NCBI RefSeq assembly: GCF_020521235.1
Contig: NZ_BLAY01000008.1
Location: forward strand, 1-64,000
Reading direction: 5' to 3'
DNA: 64,000 nucleotides
Source: Microseira wollei NIES-4236
GTDB taxonomy: Bacteria; Cyanobacteriota; Cyanobacteriia; Cyanobacteriales; Aerosakkonemataceae
Position numbers and translations under genes: made by a program
Notes under the pieces: generated by a model
Told to the model about the DNA's origin: nothing
Databases searched by the model: none
What the model saw: the letters and a program-made list of their open reading frames with translations, nothing else
Part shown: positions 8,560 to 16,537 of the stretch, piece by piece
Position numbering within the stretch: the first letter of the stretch is position 1
Layout of the letters: every line of letters starts with the position of its first letter

Positions 8560-9279
8560 ATGTTTACTTTCAAGCGCTGGCAGTCCAAAACTGCTGTAAT
8601 TATGGCTGTGGCAATGACTGGTGCAACGGCTACCCCATTTATGGCTGCGGCTCCTGTCTTCGCTGAGACTCGTATAGCTCAATCGCAACGATTTGTTGAC
8701 TTTAGAATCCCAACGGGAACGGTAATTCCGGTTTCTTATGACAAGGAAAAAATTGTTGTCGCACCCAACGAAACGGCAGAATTAACTTTAACCGTAGCCG
8801 ACGACATTGTATCACGAGACCGACGCACTGTAATCATTCCCCGCGGCAGCGAAATTGTCGGGCAATTGCAACCCGTTCGCGGCGGTTCCCAATTTGTCGC
8901 TAGAGAATTAAGAATTTCTGACAATAGATCGCAGTCTATCAATGCCAGTTCTAGAGTTGTTACCACAACGCAAGAAGTGCGTCGCGGGCCGAATGCGAGA
9001 AATATCCTGATCGGAGCCGCAGCGGGTTCGGGAGCGGCAGCAGCGATTGCCGGACTTACAGGCGATCGCCGCATCAACCCCCTAGAAGTCTTAATCGGTA
9101 CGGGGGTGGGTGCTGCAGGCGGCTTGCTCCTGGGTCAGAATCGCTCGTCTACCAGGGTAGTGGTGATCGACCCAGATAGCGATCTAGACCTGACATTGCG
9201 CTCCGACTTGGTGGTGCGCGGTCTGGGTTACGATACCGGCTTAGACCGAGGCTTTGACCCGAATGACAGAGGCATTTAG
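8560..9279 (+). CDS. secreted protein with TrbI/VirB10-like C-terminal domain
   Basis: A protein of 239 residues. It starts with an N-terminal signal peptide (basic start, hydrophobic core, likely cleavage near VFAET). A beta-rich domain follows: IPTGTVIPVSYD, IVVAPNET, IIPRGSEIVGQL, then a glycine/alanine-rich hydrophobic stretch (GAAAGSGAAAAIAGL) and DLDLTLRSDLVV near the end. The same order of motifs makes up the C-terminal half of the SLH protein at 10543, so the two share a domain; the pattern resembles TrbI/VirB10-type beta domains, though I cannot prove that. An upstream TTG (8542) is in frame, but ATG 8560 with AGG 8 nt upstream is preferred. It probably acts in the periplasm or at the outer membrane. 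Confidence 0.75.
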   Translation: MFTFKRWQSKTAVIMAVAMTGATATPFMAAAPVFAETRIAQSQRFVDFRIPTGTVIPVSYDKEKIVVAPNETAELTLTVADDIVSRDRRTVIIPRGSEIVGQLQPVRGGSQFVARELRISDNRSQSINASSRVVTTTQEVRRGPNARNILIGAAAGSGAAAAIAGLTGDRRINPLEVLIGTGVGAAGGLLLGQNRSSTRVVVIDPDSDLDLTLRSDLVVRGLGYDTGLDRGFDPNDRGI

Positions 9280-9447
9280 GGTTACCAGCAAAAGCCGGGA
9301 CAGTTCGATCGAGGGACAAACAGGTAGCCCTGCTTAGCAGGGGTTACAAATAATTGCAACGCAATCGCCAGCTTCTGTTGCTTGCGATCGCGTTTTTTTA
9401 TGTTTATATGTATTTGCGAGCAGGGTGCTTCAGGATATATTCAGCCC

Positions 9448-9663
9448 ATGCCCCTATCCAAACTGGTTTATCAGTGTCGTAGATGCGGCCTTGTCAAAGA
9501 CCGAGACTTCAACGCTGTCATAAACCTAGAACAGGCTCCAAACAAGCGAGTACTTGTGGCAAGCAAGGAATTGACGCCTGGGGACTGTTGGTGCCGACAC
9601 CCTTGCTTGAAGCGGGAAGCAAACCTCAAAACAAGCCATTTCAATAACTTCAGCCTGTTTTGA
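9448..9663 (+). pseudogene. decayed TnpB C-terminus (IS200/IS605 family)
   Basis: The frame from about 9448 reads YQCRRCGLVKDRDFNAVINL, the second half of the TnpB zinc finger plus the RuvC-III DRDxNA motif. After about 9540 the recognisable tail (LVPTPLLEAGSK, with its stop at 9645-9647) continues in another frame, so at least one frameshift has occurred. The RuvC-I and -II regions are absent. It is a 3' remnant only, lying between two unrelated chromosomal genes. Confidence 0.75.
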
Positions 9664-9727
9664 GTCAGTTTTGTGTTGTACAACACCAACAATCGCCCTT
9701 TAGCCGAAATGAGGAATGTTGCCAAGG

Positions 9728-10264
9728 ATGAAAAAAGTACTGTTTTTATTGGGCGAACTCAATGACGACGACATCGACTGGCTACTCCAGACAGGTACCA
9801 GGCAAGAAATCGCCGCAGGTACCGTACTGATTAAAGAAGGAAAGCCCATTGATGCGCTGTATATCCTGCTGACCGGCACTTTTACCGTTTCTATAGCAGA
9901 GTTGGAGCACCGCGAGATAGCCAGACTATCCAGCGGCGAGGTAGTCGGAGAAATGTCTTTCTTGGATAACCGTCTACCCTCTGCCACCGTTCAAGCGCTT
10001 GAAAACTCCCTTGTCTTGTCAATCCCTCGGCGAGAATTAGTTAAAAAACTACAACTGGATATCGGATTTGCTTATGGTTTTTATCGCGCCCTTGCTACTA
10101 TACTTTCCAATCGTCTGCGTCGGATCGTCAATCAACTGGGCGATGTTAAAGCCCAAGCGCTGACTGAAGTTGGAGTAGATGATGCAGTTATGGAAAGCAC
10201 GGCAAATATCAATCTTGCCACCACTAGGTTTGACTGGATTTTGCGACGTTTAATTGACGGGTAA
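9728..10264 (+). CDS. cyclic nucleotide-binding-fold protein, stand-alone
   Basis: A protein of 178 residues made of a cNMP-binding beta-roll (residues about 15-120: IAAGTVLIKEGKPIDALYIL, GEVVGEMSFLDNRLPSATVQA) and a C-terminal helical segment with no visible helix-turn-helix, so it is not a standard CRP/FNR regulator. In the phosphate-binding cassette the arginine that pairs with the cyclic phosphate in CRP (RSAWV) is proline here (PSATV), which suggests altered or no cNMP binding. Both ATG 9716 and ATG 9728 are possible; 9728 gives the usual MKKVLF start with GAGGA upstream, while 9716 has GAGGA abutting it. Confidence 0.75.
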   Translation: MKKVLFLLGELNDDDIDWLLQTGTRQEIAAGTVLIKEGKPIDALYILLTGTFTVSIAELEHREIARLSSGEVVGEMSFLDNRLPSATVQALENSLVLSIPRRELVKKLQLDIGFAYGFYRALATILSNRLRRIVNQLGDVKAQALTEVGVDDAVMESTANINLATTRFDWILRRLIDG

Positions 10265-10268
10265 TAAT

Positions 10269-10401
10269 TTAACTCAAGTTGCTAGCTATCTCAAACCTGC
10301 GGCTAATTGCTAATGGCTAATGACTCGAACGGGTAAAATGCTATAGTACTTAGATGTTTGAATATCTCGCTATTAGCTATTAGCAACGCCCAAGTTTATA
10401 A
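10269..10401. repeat. AAGTTGCTAGTTAT-type TIR element (degenerate copy)
   Basis: It begins AACTCAAGTTGCTAGCTAT (10271-10289) and ends near CAACGCCCAAGTTTATAAC (10384-10402), matching parts of the better-preserved copies at 17260-17490, 28101-28233 and 46582-46747. The interior contains CTAATGGCTAATG and CTATTAGCTATTAG short repeats, as in the other copies. Confidence 0.5.
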
Positions 10402-10404
10402 CTG

Positions 10405-10468
10405 GTAGGGGCGGGTTTGACCAACCATTGCCTGTCACCGAGAAATATTTCGTTAAACCCGCCCCTAC
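10405..10468. repeat. GTAGGGGC palindromic element
   Basis: Perfect 14-nt terminal inverted repeats GTAGGGGCGGGTTT and AAACCCGCCCCTAC enclose a 36-nt loop. It is the best-preserved copy of this family in the window (others at 5019-5082 and 49460-49525). Confidence 0.75.
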
Positions 10469-10542
10469 TTGGGTTAATTTACCTTTCAAATGGCAACAAA
10501 TAAATTATTCTGTTTTTATCCATTGACTCAAAGAAGCACTTT

Positions 10543-11844
10543 ATGCCTAATTTGAATCTCTCTAAGTCAGGAACTGCTTTATTGACGGCGATCGCAATGA
10601 CGGCTAATACGGCAGTAACCCTAGCAATATTAGCGCCTGCCGTTGCCCAAACCGAACCGACTTTTTCCGATGTATCTTCTAACTATTGGGCAAAAGACTT
10701 TATTAGCGCACTGGCGGCACGGGATATAATTGCTGGATTCCCAGATGGGAAGTTCCGACCCAATGCGCCTGTAACGCGGGCGCAGTTTGCCACAATGGTC
10801 GGGAAAGCTTTCAATACCAACTCCATCCGCGAACCAATCAATTTTGTCGATGTACCCAGCAACTATTGGGCGGCTGATGCTATTAATGAAGCTTACACGA
10901 CTGGGTTTCTCTCAGGTTATCCCGGCAGGGTTTTCCGACCCAATCAAAGAATTCCCCGCGAGCAGGTTTTGGTTTCCCTTGCCAGCGGACTGAACTATTC
11001 TGGCAGCTTACCCCCGGCTTCGGTTTTGGAATATTATCGCGATCGCAGAGCGATTCCCAACTACGCTGGCGAAAAAATCGCCGCCGCCACCGAACAAGGA
11101 ATTGTCGTTAACTATCCAGATGTGGATCGGTTAAAACCCAATAAAATAGCCACCCGCGCTGAAGTTGCAGCCTTCATCTATCAGGCGTTGGTCAATAGCT
11201 CACAAGCGCAAGCGATCGTCTCCCCCTACATCGTGGCTCGCAACAATTCTTCACCTCCAGCAGTTCCAAAGCAGCCAACCTTAGTAGGAACGGTGAGAAT
11301 ACCATCTGGAACTAGACTTCCGGTTAAATACGACGCCGCAGAAAGAATTTTAGTCGCGCCGAACGAACCCGCACCCGTTCCCCTTACCGTCACCATCGCG
11401 CGCAATGTTGTTTCCGAGGGGGGAGTGTTGTTAATTCCGGCTGGATCTCAGGTTATCGGTGAATTGGTCACCATAGAAGACCAAAAAAGCGCCCAATTCG
11501 TCGCCAAACAGTTAATTTTGACCAACGGTCAACTTGTTCAAATTCGGGCAACTTCCCAGATAATTAGCAAAATAGAAACTATCGCTAGGCGACCTGCTAT
11601 ATCTGGGGATCGTCGGTTCATCGTCAGCAGCGCATTAGGCGTAGCAGCAGCAGCAGCCGTTGCGGCTTTGACTGGCGGGGCTAGTATTGGGGGAATTTTA
11701 CTCGGTGCTGGCGCTGGCGCTGGCGTCAACCTGTCAGGACTATTTCGCAACCGCGATCGTGTTGAACTAATCTCGATTATCCCCAATACCGATTTGACTC
11801 TCACCTTAAATGCCGATTTGGTATTGAGTAGTAGCGGTAAATAA
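10543..11844 (+). CDS. S-layer homology (SLH) domain protein
   Basis: A protein of 433 residues with an N-terminal signal peptide ending near AVAQT. Two clear SLH repeats follow (TFSDVSSNYWAKDFI...GFPDGKFRPNAPVTRAQF, and FVDVPSNYWAADAI...GYPGRVFRPNQRIPREQ), then a weaker third one (about 160-220, ending ATRAEVAAFIYQAL). The C-terminal half (about 245-433) repeats the domain of the protein at 8560: IPSGTRLPVKYD, ILVAPNEPAPV, LIPAGSQVIGEL, an Ala/Gly-rich hydrophobic segment and DLTLTLNADLVLS. SLH domains in cyanobacteria bind peptidoglycan, so this probably tethers the shared domain to the cell wall. Confidence 0.85.
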   Translation: MPNLNLSKSGTALLTAIAMTANTAVTLAILAPAVAQTEPTFSDVSSNYWAKDFISALAARDIIAGFPDGKFRPNAPVTRAQFATMVGKAFNTNSIREPINFVDVPSNYWAADAINEAYTTGFLSGYPGRVFRPNQRIPREQVLVSLASGLNYSGSLPPASVLEYYRDRRAIPNYAGEKIAAATEQGIVVNYPDVDRLKPNKIATRAEVAAFIYQALVNSSQAQAIVSPYIVARNNSSPPAVPKQPTLVGTVRIPSGTRLPVKYDAAERILVAPNEPAPVPLTVTIARNVVSEGGVLLIPAGSQVIGELVTIEDQKSAQFVAKQLILTNGQLVQIRATSQIISKIETIARRPAISGDRRFIVSSALGVAAAAAVAALTGGASIGGILLGAGAGAGVNLSGLFRNRDRVELISIIPNTDLTLTLNADLVLSSSGK

Positions 11845-11908
11845 TTTTTTCAAAAAATACCGTTAAGTGGTCATTTGTCAATAGGCAATTGTCACTTTTT
11901 TACAAAAA

Positions 11909-13267
11909 TCAATCGTCCTCTATCCTTAACCAAACGACAAAAGTTACGCCCAATCCACCTGCATCAGGGTGTTGCGCGGGGCTAATGACTTGAATTTCCC
12001 CTTGCATTTGCTCGACTAACTCTTTTGCGATCGCTAAACCCAACCCAGTCCCCGGTATTTCCGTTTCTGCCTGGACGCCCCGATAACCCCGCTCGAACAG
12101 GTGGGCTATATCTTGAGGCGGAATACCTGGACCGCTATCCCTGACGGCGATGCCCACAAACCGACCTTGGGGCGTTTCTCGCTCTTGCCCGACTTGAATG
12201 TAAATTTTTCCCCCATGCGGTGTATATTTTAAGGCATTATCGATTAAATTACTAAGTATTTCCCGCAGAGCCTGGGCATTAGCTCGTACTGGCGGTAAAT
12301 GGGAGGGAATTTCCGCTTGTAAATCCAGATGGCGCTCGAGAGCGATCGCGCGAGCTGATGCCAGTAGGGGTTCTAAAACTTGTGTTACCGAAAGGGATTC
12401 CAAAGTCGAAGCGATTAAACCAGCTCCAGGCAACAACAGCAGCGGTTTAGCTCTTGGCTTTTGATCGTCAGTCTCAATGTCTGTTTCTGTCTCAACCCGC
12501 AGGTGGGCGGGAGCCAGCGTCAGGGGCACCTTGTTGGTATCAGCCAGTTCCAGGACGCGATCGAACTGTTGTAGCAACTCTTGGATGCGATCGCTCTCGC
12601 GTAAAATATTGGCGGCAATGTCCCGGTTTGGATCGCCGATTCCCAGGCGCTTGAGCAGCAGCTTGCCAAACGTCCGCAGCGCCGTCAGCGGATTTCGCAA
12701 CTGGTGGAGTAAATTGTGCAACAGGTCATTTTGTTTTTCTTGCAGTTGATGTTGTTGAGTTAACTGCTGCTCAAACCAGGCTCGCCGCTGATCCAGAATG
12801 CAAGCGATCGCCATTGTATGGGCAATTTCTTCAATCTGGGATCGTTCCCGCTGGTTCCAGGGTCGATCCTGACGTTCGGTTACCAACAACCCCATCACCA
12901 ACCCCTCATGCATCAGGGGCAACACGATGCGGCGCTGTTTTAGCAAAGTATTGACTTCCGACTGGGGCTGGGTACTTTCTGACCCCTCAAACTCGCCATC
13001 TAGGGGGATAAAGGTATCTGCTGCGGATGGCAACCAGGGAAGCGGGGAGGTTGTATCCGTCTCATTTGGCAACAGCGCCAACTCTTGCTGTTCCTCCCAC
13101 ACCACATCGGGTGAAGGGTAAGCCACAACCGGAATCAGGTTAGCCTCTGAGTCTTCCACCAGTTCTTCGGTCAAATAAACCGCGCTCAAGGTGGCTCCTA
13201 GTTTTTGCATCACCTTGACCTGCGCTTGACAAAGCGCCACAAATTCTGAACTGGCAGGCATTAACAT
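11909..13267 (-). CDS. GAF-domain sensor histidine kinase (Hik2/CSK-like)
   Basis: A kinase of 452 residues without TM helices. The N-terminal GAF-like sensor domain (1-165) begins MPASSEFVALCQAQV and has a cysteine at residue 13. It is followed by a dimerisation/phosphoacceptor domain with H188 in LLHQLRNPL and by a HATPase domain: N-box NLIDNALKYTPHGGKI, G1 DSGPGIPP, G2 GTGLGLAIAKEL. The domain order, soluble nature and N-terminal segment recall cyanobacterial Hik2 and chloroplast sensor kinase, but that assignment is from memory of the architecture. No response regulator is adjacent, so its partner is encoded elsewhere. A second ATG two codons in is equally possible. Confidence 0.85.
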   Translation of the reverse strand: MLMPASSEFVALCQAQVKVMQKLGATLSAVYLTEELVEDSEANLIPVVAYPSPDVVWEEQQELALLPNETDTTSPLPWLPSAADTFIPLDGEFEGSESTQPQSEVNTLLKQRRIVLPLMHEGLVMGLLVTERQDRPWNQRERSQIEEIAHTMAIACILDQRRAWFEQQLTQQHQLQEKQNDLLHNLLHQLRNPLTALRTFGKLLLKRLGIGDPNRDIAANILRESDRIQELLQQFDRVLELADTNKVPLTLAPAHLRVETETDIETDDQKPRAKPLLLLPGAGLIASTLESLSVTQVLEPLLASARAIALERHLDLQAEIPSHLPPVRANAQALREILSNLIDNALKYTPHGGKIYIQVGQERETPQGRFVGIAVRDSGPGIPPQDIAHLFERGYRGVQAETEIPGTGLGLAIAKELVEQMQGEIQVISPAQHPDAGGLGVTFVVWLRIEDD

Positions 13268-13658
13268 GGCGTCAAAGATTCTGATAATTTACCCGGTCAG
13301 GTGGCGAGCCGCGCCGACTAGGTTTAACGTTCCCAATCATCATGTTTTAAACATTTAATCTGGTTGGCTTCCCTCCTCAGGCTGTTTCGGTGCCGGTTTG
13401 GCGACGAAAATTATGAACTAGCCCTGGGACAGCCTTGGTGAGGAGGGATTCTTCTGCCACCAAACCCACGGCGATCGCCTCAATTAAAGGTTTTCCGGCT
13501 TTTCGTACCACACCAAATTAGCAAGCGCATCAGCGGCACTTCCAGACTTTGTATCAAAACCTTAAAAAAAGTTGATTTTTTCAACTAAAGCAGATATACT
13601 TTGCACGGGTTTGGTAACTATCACTACAATCGCTCGCTGGAAAAAGGAGGTAAACAGC
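13268..13658. other. gene-free spacer with long inverted repeat
   Basis: This lies between the divergent histidine kinase and DUF3155 genes. CCCTCCTCA-GGCTGT (13371-13385) pairs with ACAGCC-TTGG-TGAGGAGGG (13429-13447), a hairpin with a loop of about 43 nt. It may be a structured transcript or a decayed repeat. No credible ORF is present. Confidence 0.45.
13644..13651 (+). promoter_or_regulatory. strong Shine-Dalgarno that fixes a TTG start
   Basis: AAGGAGGT, complementary to the 16S rRNA 3' end, lies 7 nt before TTG 13659. It argues against the upstream in-frame starts for the DUF3155 gene. Confidence 0.75.
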
Positions 13659-13979
13659 TTGGCAAGGAGACGCAAGCGCAAAAGCCGTCGTCGTCAAGAA
13701 GGACGCAGAATTCTTGAACACGTGCCTCAATATAGCATCGAAAGCGGACAGGATAAACCAGTGACGGCGGCACGAAAATTTATTCAAGCCGAAGGTATTG
13801 TCCCACCTGCTTTACTGCTAGTTAAACGGAACGAGCATACCACAGATCGATACTTCTGGGCAGAAAAGGGACTGTTTGGCGCTCAATACGTTGAAGAAAA
13901 CCATTTCCTATTTCCCAGCTTGAGGCAGTTAATCGAAGCCTCTGGCGAAAAAGCTCCAATGGCTCTTCAAACCGTCTGA
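13659..13979 (+). CDS. DUF3155 family protein
   Basis: A small basic cyanobacterial protein of 106 residues: an arginine/lysine-rich start (ARRRKRKSRRRQEGRR), then HVPQYSIESG, VTAARKFIQAEGI, PALLLVKRNEHTTDRYFWAEKG and LFGAQYVEENHFLFPSL. The long frame opens at 13572, but a near-consensus Shine-Dalgarno AAAGGAGGT at 13643-13651 sits 7 nt before a TTG at 13659, and the protein from there begins like the family, so TTG 13659 is the likely start. The function is unknown; the basic N-terminus hints at nucleic-acid or ribosome contact (inference). Confidence 0.85.
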   Translation: MARRRKRKSRRRQEGRRILEHVPQYSIESGQDKPVTAARKFIQAEGIVPPALLLVKRNEHTTDRYFWAEKGLFGAQYVEENHFLFPSLRQLIEASGEKAPMALQTV

Positions 13980-14099
13980 GACCAAACGGATGACCTCAGA
14001 CACCATTGCTCGATAAATTTTACAGTCTGGAGGAAAAGCCCCCAATCAAAGGCAAGCGACTGTGTTATCAGCTAAAACGAGAAGTGCAAAACTCCGCAC

Positions 14100-14235
14100 C
14101 TAATGGTCGGAGATGTAGCGCTACCGGGAGAGCAAGTACGTGCGGCAAGCGCGGAATTTACGCCTGTAGACAAGTTGGAGCCAACTCCCAAAGGTTGAAG
14201 CAGGAAGCAAACGTCGAATTAAGCGAAATACTTGA
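14100..14235 (+). pseudogene. decayed TnpB C-terminal tail
   Basis: Reading from 14109 gives GDVALPGEQVRAASAEFTPV then DKLEPTPKG and a stop (14196-14198). Moving by one base at 14194 continues VEAGSKRRIKRNT before TGA at 14233-14235. PTP...VEAGSK is a familiar tail of cyanobacterial TnpB and also appears in the remnant at 9448-9663. Only this 3' piece, with a single frameshift, remains. Confidence 0.6.
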
Positions 14236-14655
14236 TTTGAGTAAGTTTTGTCTTGCACTATGAGAAACCTGTGGGTAAAACCACTAAAGGCCTGAAACAA
14301 CGTCACGAGATATCACCACGCCCTTGTGGATTGAGTGGTGCAGCCCAGGAAGCCCAAGAATCAGGATATTAAGGCTGTGAAGTCTTAAAAATCCCTGTGC
14401 CTTCAGCCCAGGCAGTGCCAAATCTGCACCGCTCAGATTTGAGTCAGTTTCAGGCCACGGAAGTCCGGCTATAACCAGCACGAAGTTGGCAATCAGCTGG
14501 TAAATCGGAGATAAACGCCCGCCCCTGCCCCTTAAGCTTGCCATAGAGCCATAGCGGCTATTAGGGCTAGGCGTTACCAAAATTTTCGGGAAGATCGTAA
14601 ATCGACAGCCCCGGCTGAATCATAGATTCAGACGGGGCTTGCCATTGTTCTGAGA
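14236..14655. other. gene-free spacer with terminator-like hairpin
   Basis: I see no supported gene. AGCCCCGGCTGAATC (14607-14621) pairs with GATTCAGACGGGGCT (14625-14639), a stable hairpin just past the 3' end of the leftward gene at 14656; it lacks a good U-tract but is well placed as its terminator. The rest may be debris from the TnpB element. Confidence 0.5.
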
Positions 14656-15192
14656 TTAATCGCAGGAGGTCAAGTTCAGAGCCTGTTGCAGGGCTGCCAA
14701 TTCATCCCGATGAGCTGTAACGGTTATCAGGCTCTGCGCCTGTTCCGTGCCCTCACGAGGGGAATCGTCTAACTTTAACGATACCTGCTCAGTCCGCCCA
14801 GCTTTTTGCCAGTAAAACAAACCAGCTAAAGGCGACAAAAGTTCTAACCCCAGAAATAGAGTTGCTGCCCCTGGGAACAGCTGGGACAGAACCAAAGATA
14901 GACAAAGGAGTCCAACCGCCGCCAACAACGATAAAAAGATCGCCAAAAACCAACTGGGGCGGACAAAACCTTGGAAAACCACCTGGTTTTGCGCCGCATC
15001 CACAGCGGCAACCCGGTAAGCTCGTTGCGTAAAATACTGCTGTAATTGAGGCAACAGGGATTCTTGCGGTTGCCCGGATATCAGCTGGACGGCTTGGGTT
15101 CTGTCTTTGACGGACGCTTTAATAAAGAAAAACAATCCGACCGACAACAATATTGTCAGCAGGAATGTTGAAGAAAGAATCGTTGTGTTCAT
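14656..15192 (-). CDS. CCB1-like cofactor assembly protein (complex C subunit B family)
   Basis: A membrane protein of 178 residues: TM1 near the N-terminus (STFLLTILLSVGLFFFIKAS), a conserved soluble stretch (KDRTQAVQL, LLPQLQQYFTQRAYRV, NQVVFQGFVRPS), then two close TM helices (FLAIFLSLLAAVGLL and a helix ending LFYWQKA) and a hydrophilic tail. This matches my memory of the cyanobacterial/plastid CCB1-type family (formerly DUF3529), involved in attaching heme cn to cytochrome b6. ATG at 15192 is preferred over a TTG ten codons upstream. It is next to a PadR regulator on the same strand. Confidence 0.7.
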   Translation of the reverse strand: MNTTILSSTFLLTILLSVGLFFFIKASVKDRTQAVQLISGQPQESLLPQLQQYFTQRAYRVAAVDAAQNQVVFQGFVRPSWFLAIFLSLLAAVGLLCLSLVLSQLFPGAATLFLGLELLSPLAGLFYWQKAGRTEQVSLKLDDSPREGTEQAQSLITVTAHRDELAALQQALNLTSCD

Positions 15193-15267
15193 CCGTTTAG
15201 ATCCGGGTCGGTAGGCTTGCAAAAATTTTACAAAAATTTACCGACCCTAGCTCCTTACTGTGACTGG

Positions 15268-15648
15268 TTATCTGGCACTGGGTTTGGTTGGGATTGGATA
15301 ATTGTTCCGGCTGGCATACTCGTGCCAAAGACGAGCCAAGTCCTGAGCGCGATCGAGCCAATCCACCCTGACTCGATACATGCGACGGGGACGTCCGCGC
15401 CCCTCTACTTTTTTCCAGTAACCAGCGATCGCCTGTTCTTCCTCCAGGAATTTCAGCGCGCTGTAGAGGACTGTATCCGACAGCCGGAAAGCTGGGTATT
15501 CGGTTTCGATCAGTTGAATTAGCTCAGTTCCATAGGACTCTCCTCGCACTAAAACCGCAAGTACGTAGCACACTGCTAGCTCCTTGCTCAGATAAATCGG
15601 AGGAGGACAATGAAAAAACTGGTAAATGTCGTCTACTTTCATGTGCAT
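15268..15648 (-). CDS. PadR family transcriptional regulator
   Basis: A winged-helix regulator of 126 residues: LAVCYVLAVLVRGESYGTEL (helices before the recognition helix), FRLSDTVLYSALKFLEEEQ (recognition helix), then the wing GYWKKVEGRGRPRRMYRV, typical of PadR. A short C-terminal helix would serve dimerisation. ATG 15648 (MHMKVDD) has GGAG 9 nt upstream; a GTG five codons earlier is less likely. It lies 75 nt upstream of the CCB1-like gene on the same strand and may share its transcript. Confidence 0.85.
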   Translation of the reverse strand: MHMKVDDIYQFFHCPPPIYLSKELAVCYVLAVLVRGESYGTELIQLIETEYPAFRLSDTVLYSALKFLEEEQAIAGYWKKVEGRGRPRRMYRVRVDWLDRAQDLARLWHEYASRNNYPIPTKPSAR

Positions 15649-15729
15649 AATCCACGGCTCCACCCCGTCAAACGCATTTAAACGAACAATTGAGAAGCTG
15701 TAAGTCTATCCCATAGCCACAGAAGAAAT

Positions 15730-16330
15730 TCACGCTTGGCTTTTGGGAAACTGACGCAGCTCATCCCTCAGTACCGTCAAAGGTATTGAGGTTACATCCT
15801 CAACCTTGGGGAACGGCTGAATACGATCAATTTTAGACAGTGAATTCTGGGAGTGCCTAACAGACTTAAGAACGATACCAGTCTTAACCATTAAAGGACA
15901 CTCAAACTGGTAGTAGATAGCACCATCAGAACCCCAACATAGATCGCGAGGGAAGATGATTCTGTCAATGATAGAGCCAGATCTACGGCTGAGGCTACAT
16001 CGCCAGGAACCTTTTGCAGCGATCGCTCTACGGAGAACTGTTAAATTTTGTTGTTTCCCACAATTGCTGCCAGCTAAAGTGGCTATCTCTACCTGGCAAG
16101 ACTCGCTTGGGTACGCCAGTCTTTCCCACCGGGAACGCCCCAGGACCCGACTGGGTTCTGATACCGTTGGGATTGGTAGCGGCGTTCCCTTCTGGGCGTT
16201 TTCCAGCAACCATAACCGGATTGGTTAAAACTGTTTTGTGGTAAAGTGCCAAACTGCCCACCAAGGCAACCGCACAAGTGCCACAGGTAAAACGCTGTCC
16301 CCATAAAGAAATTAAGGATTGAGACTGCAT
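15730..16330 (-). pseudogene. frameshifted gene of unknown family with signal-like N-terminus
   Basis: Two overlapping frames on the minus strand look like halves of one gene. The first (from ATG 16330) starts with a hydrophobic signal-like segment (LWGQRFTCGTCAVALVGSLA) and stops at 16028. The second (about 16209 to 15730) has no good start of its own and continues to a normal-looking C-terminus (GSDGAIYYQFECPLMVKTGIV). They overlap between about 16028 and 16209, so a one-base indel there would explain both. Each might instead be an independent small ORF. I do not recognise the family. Confidence 0.4.
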
Positions 16331-16537
16331 AACCTAGTTCCTTTCCATAACTGCGTTCGCGCCAGCGTTGGGAGGCATATCGCTATTCATGGCGTAGGCA
16401 ATTGCACCCAGATCCCGGATCGCGAACGACCATCCAGACAAACGGCAGTACGCCGGATGCGGTGAAGACCTGCTGTGCTTGAAGTGTCTTCTTTAATTAC
16501 GTTTTCCCATATCCAGTCAGTTTTAATCGGTATACTT

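Noticed and set aside
14284-14580. Minus-strand 98-aa ORF
   Set aside because: No start signal or recognisable pattern; lies in probable mobile-element debris.
16415-16485. Group II intron domain V-like sequence (GCCGGATGCGGTGAAGACC)
   Set aside because: Resembles domain V only over a few bases; the stem does not complete and no intron-encoded protein is nearby.
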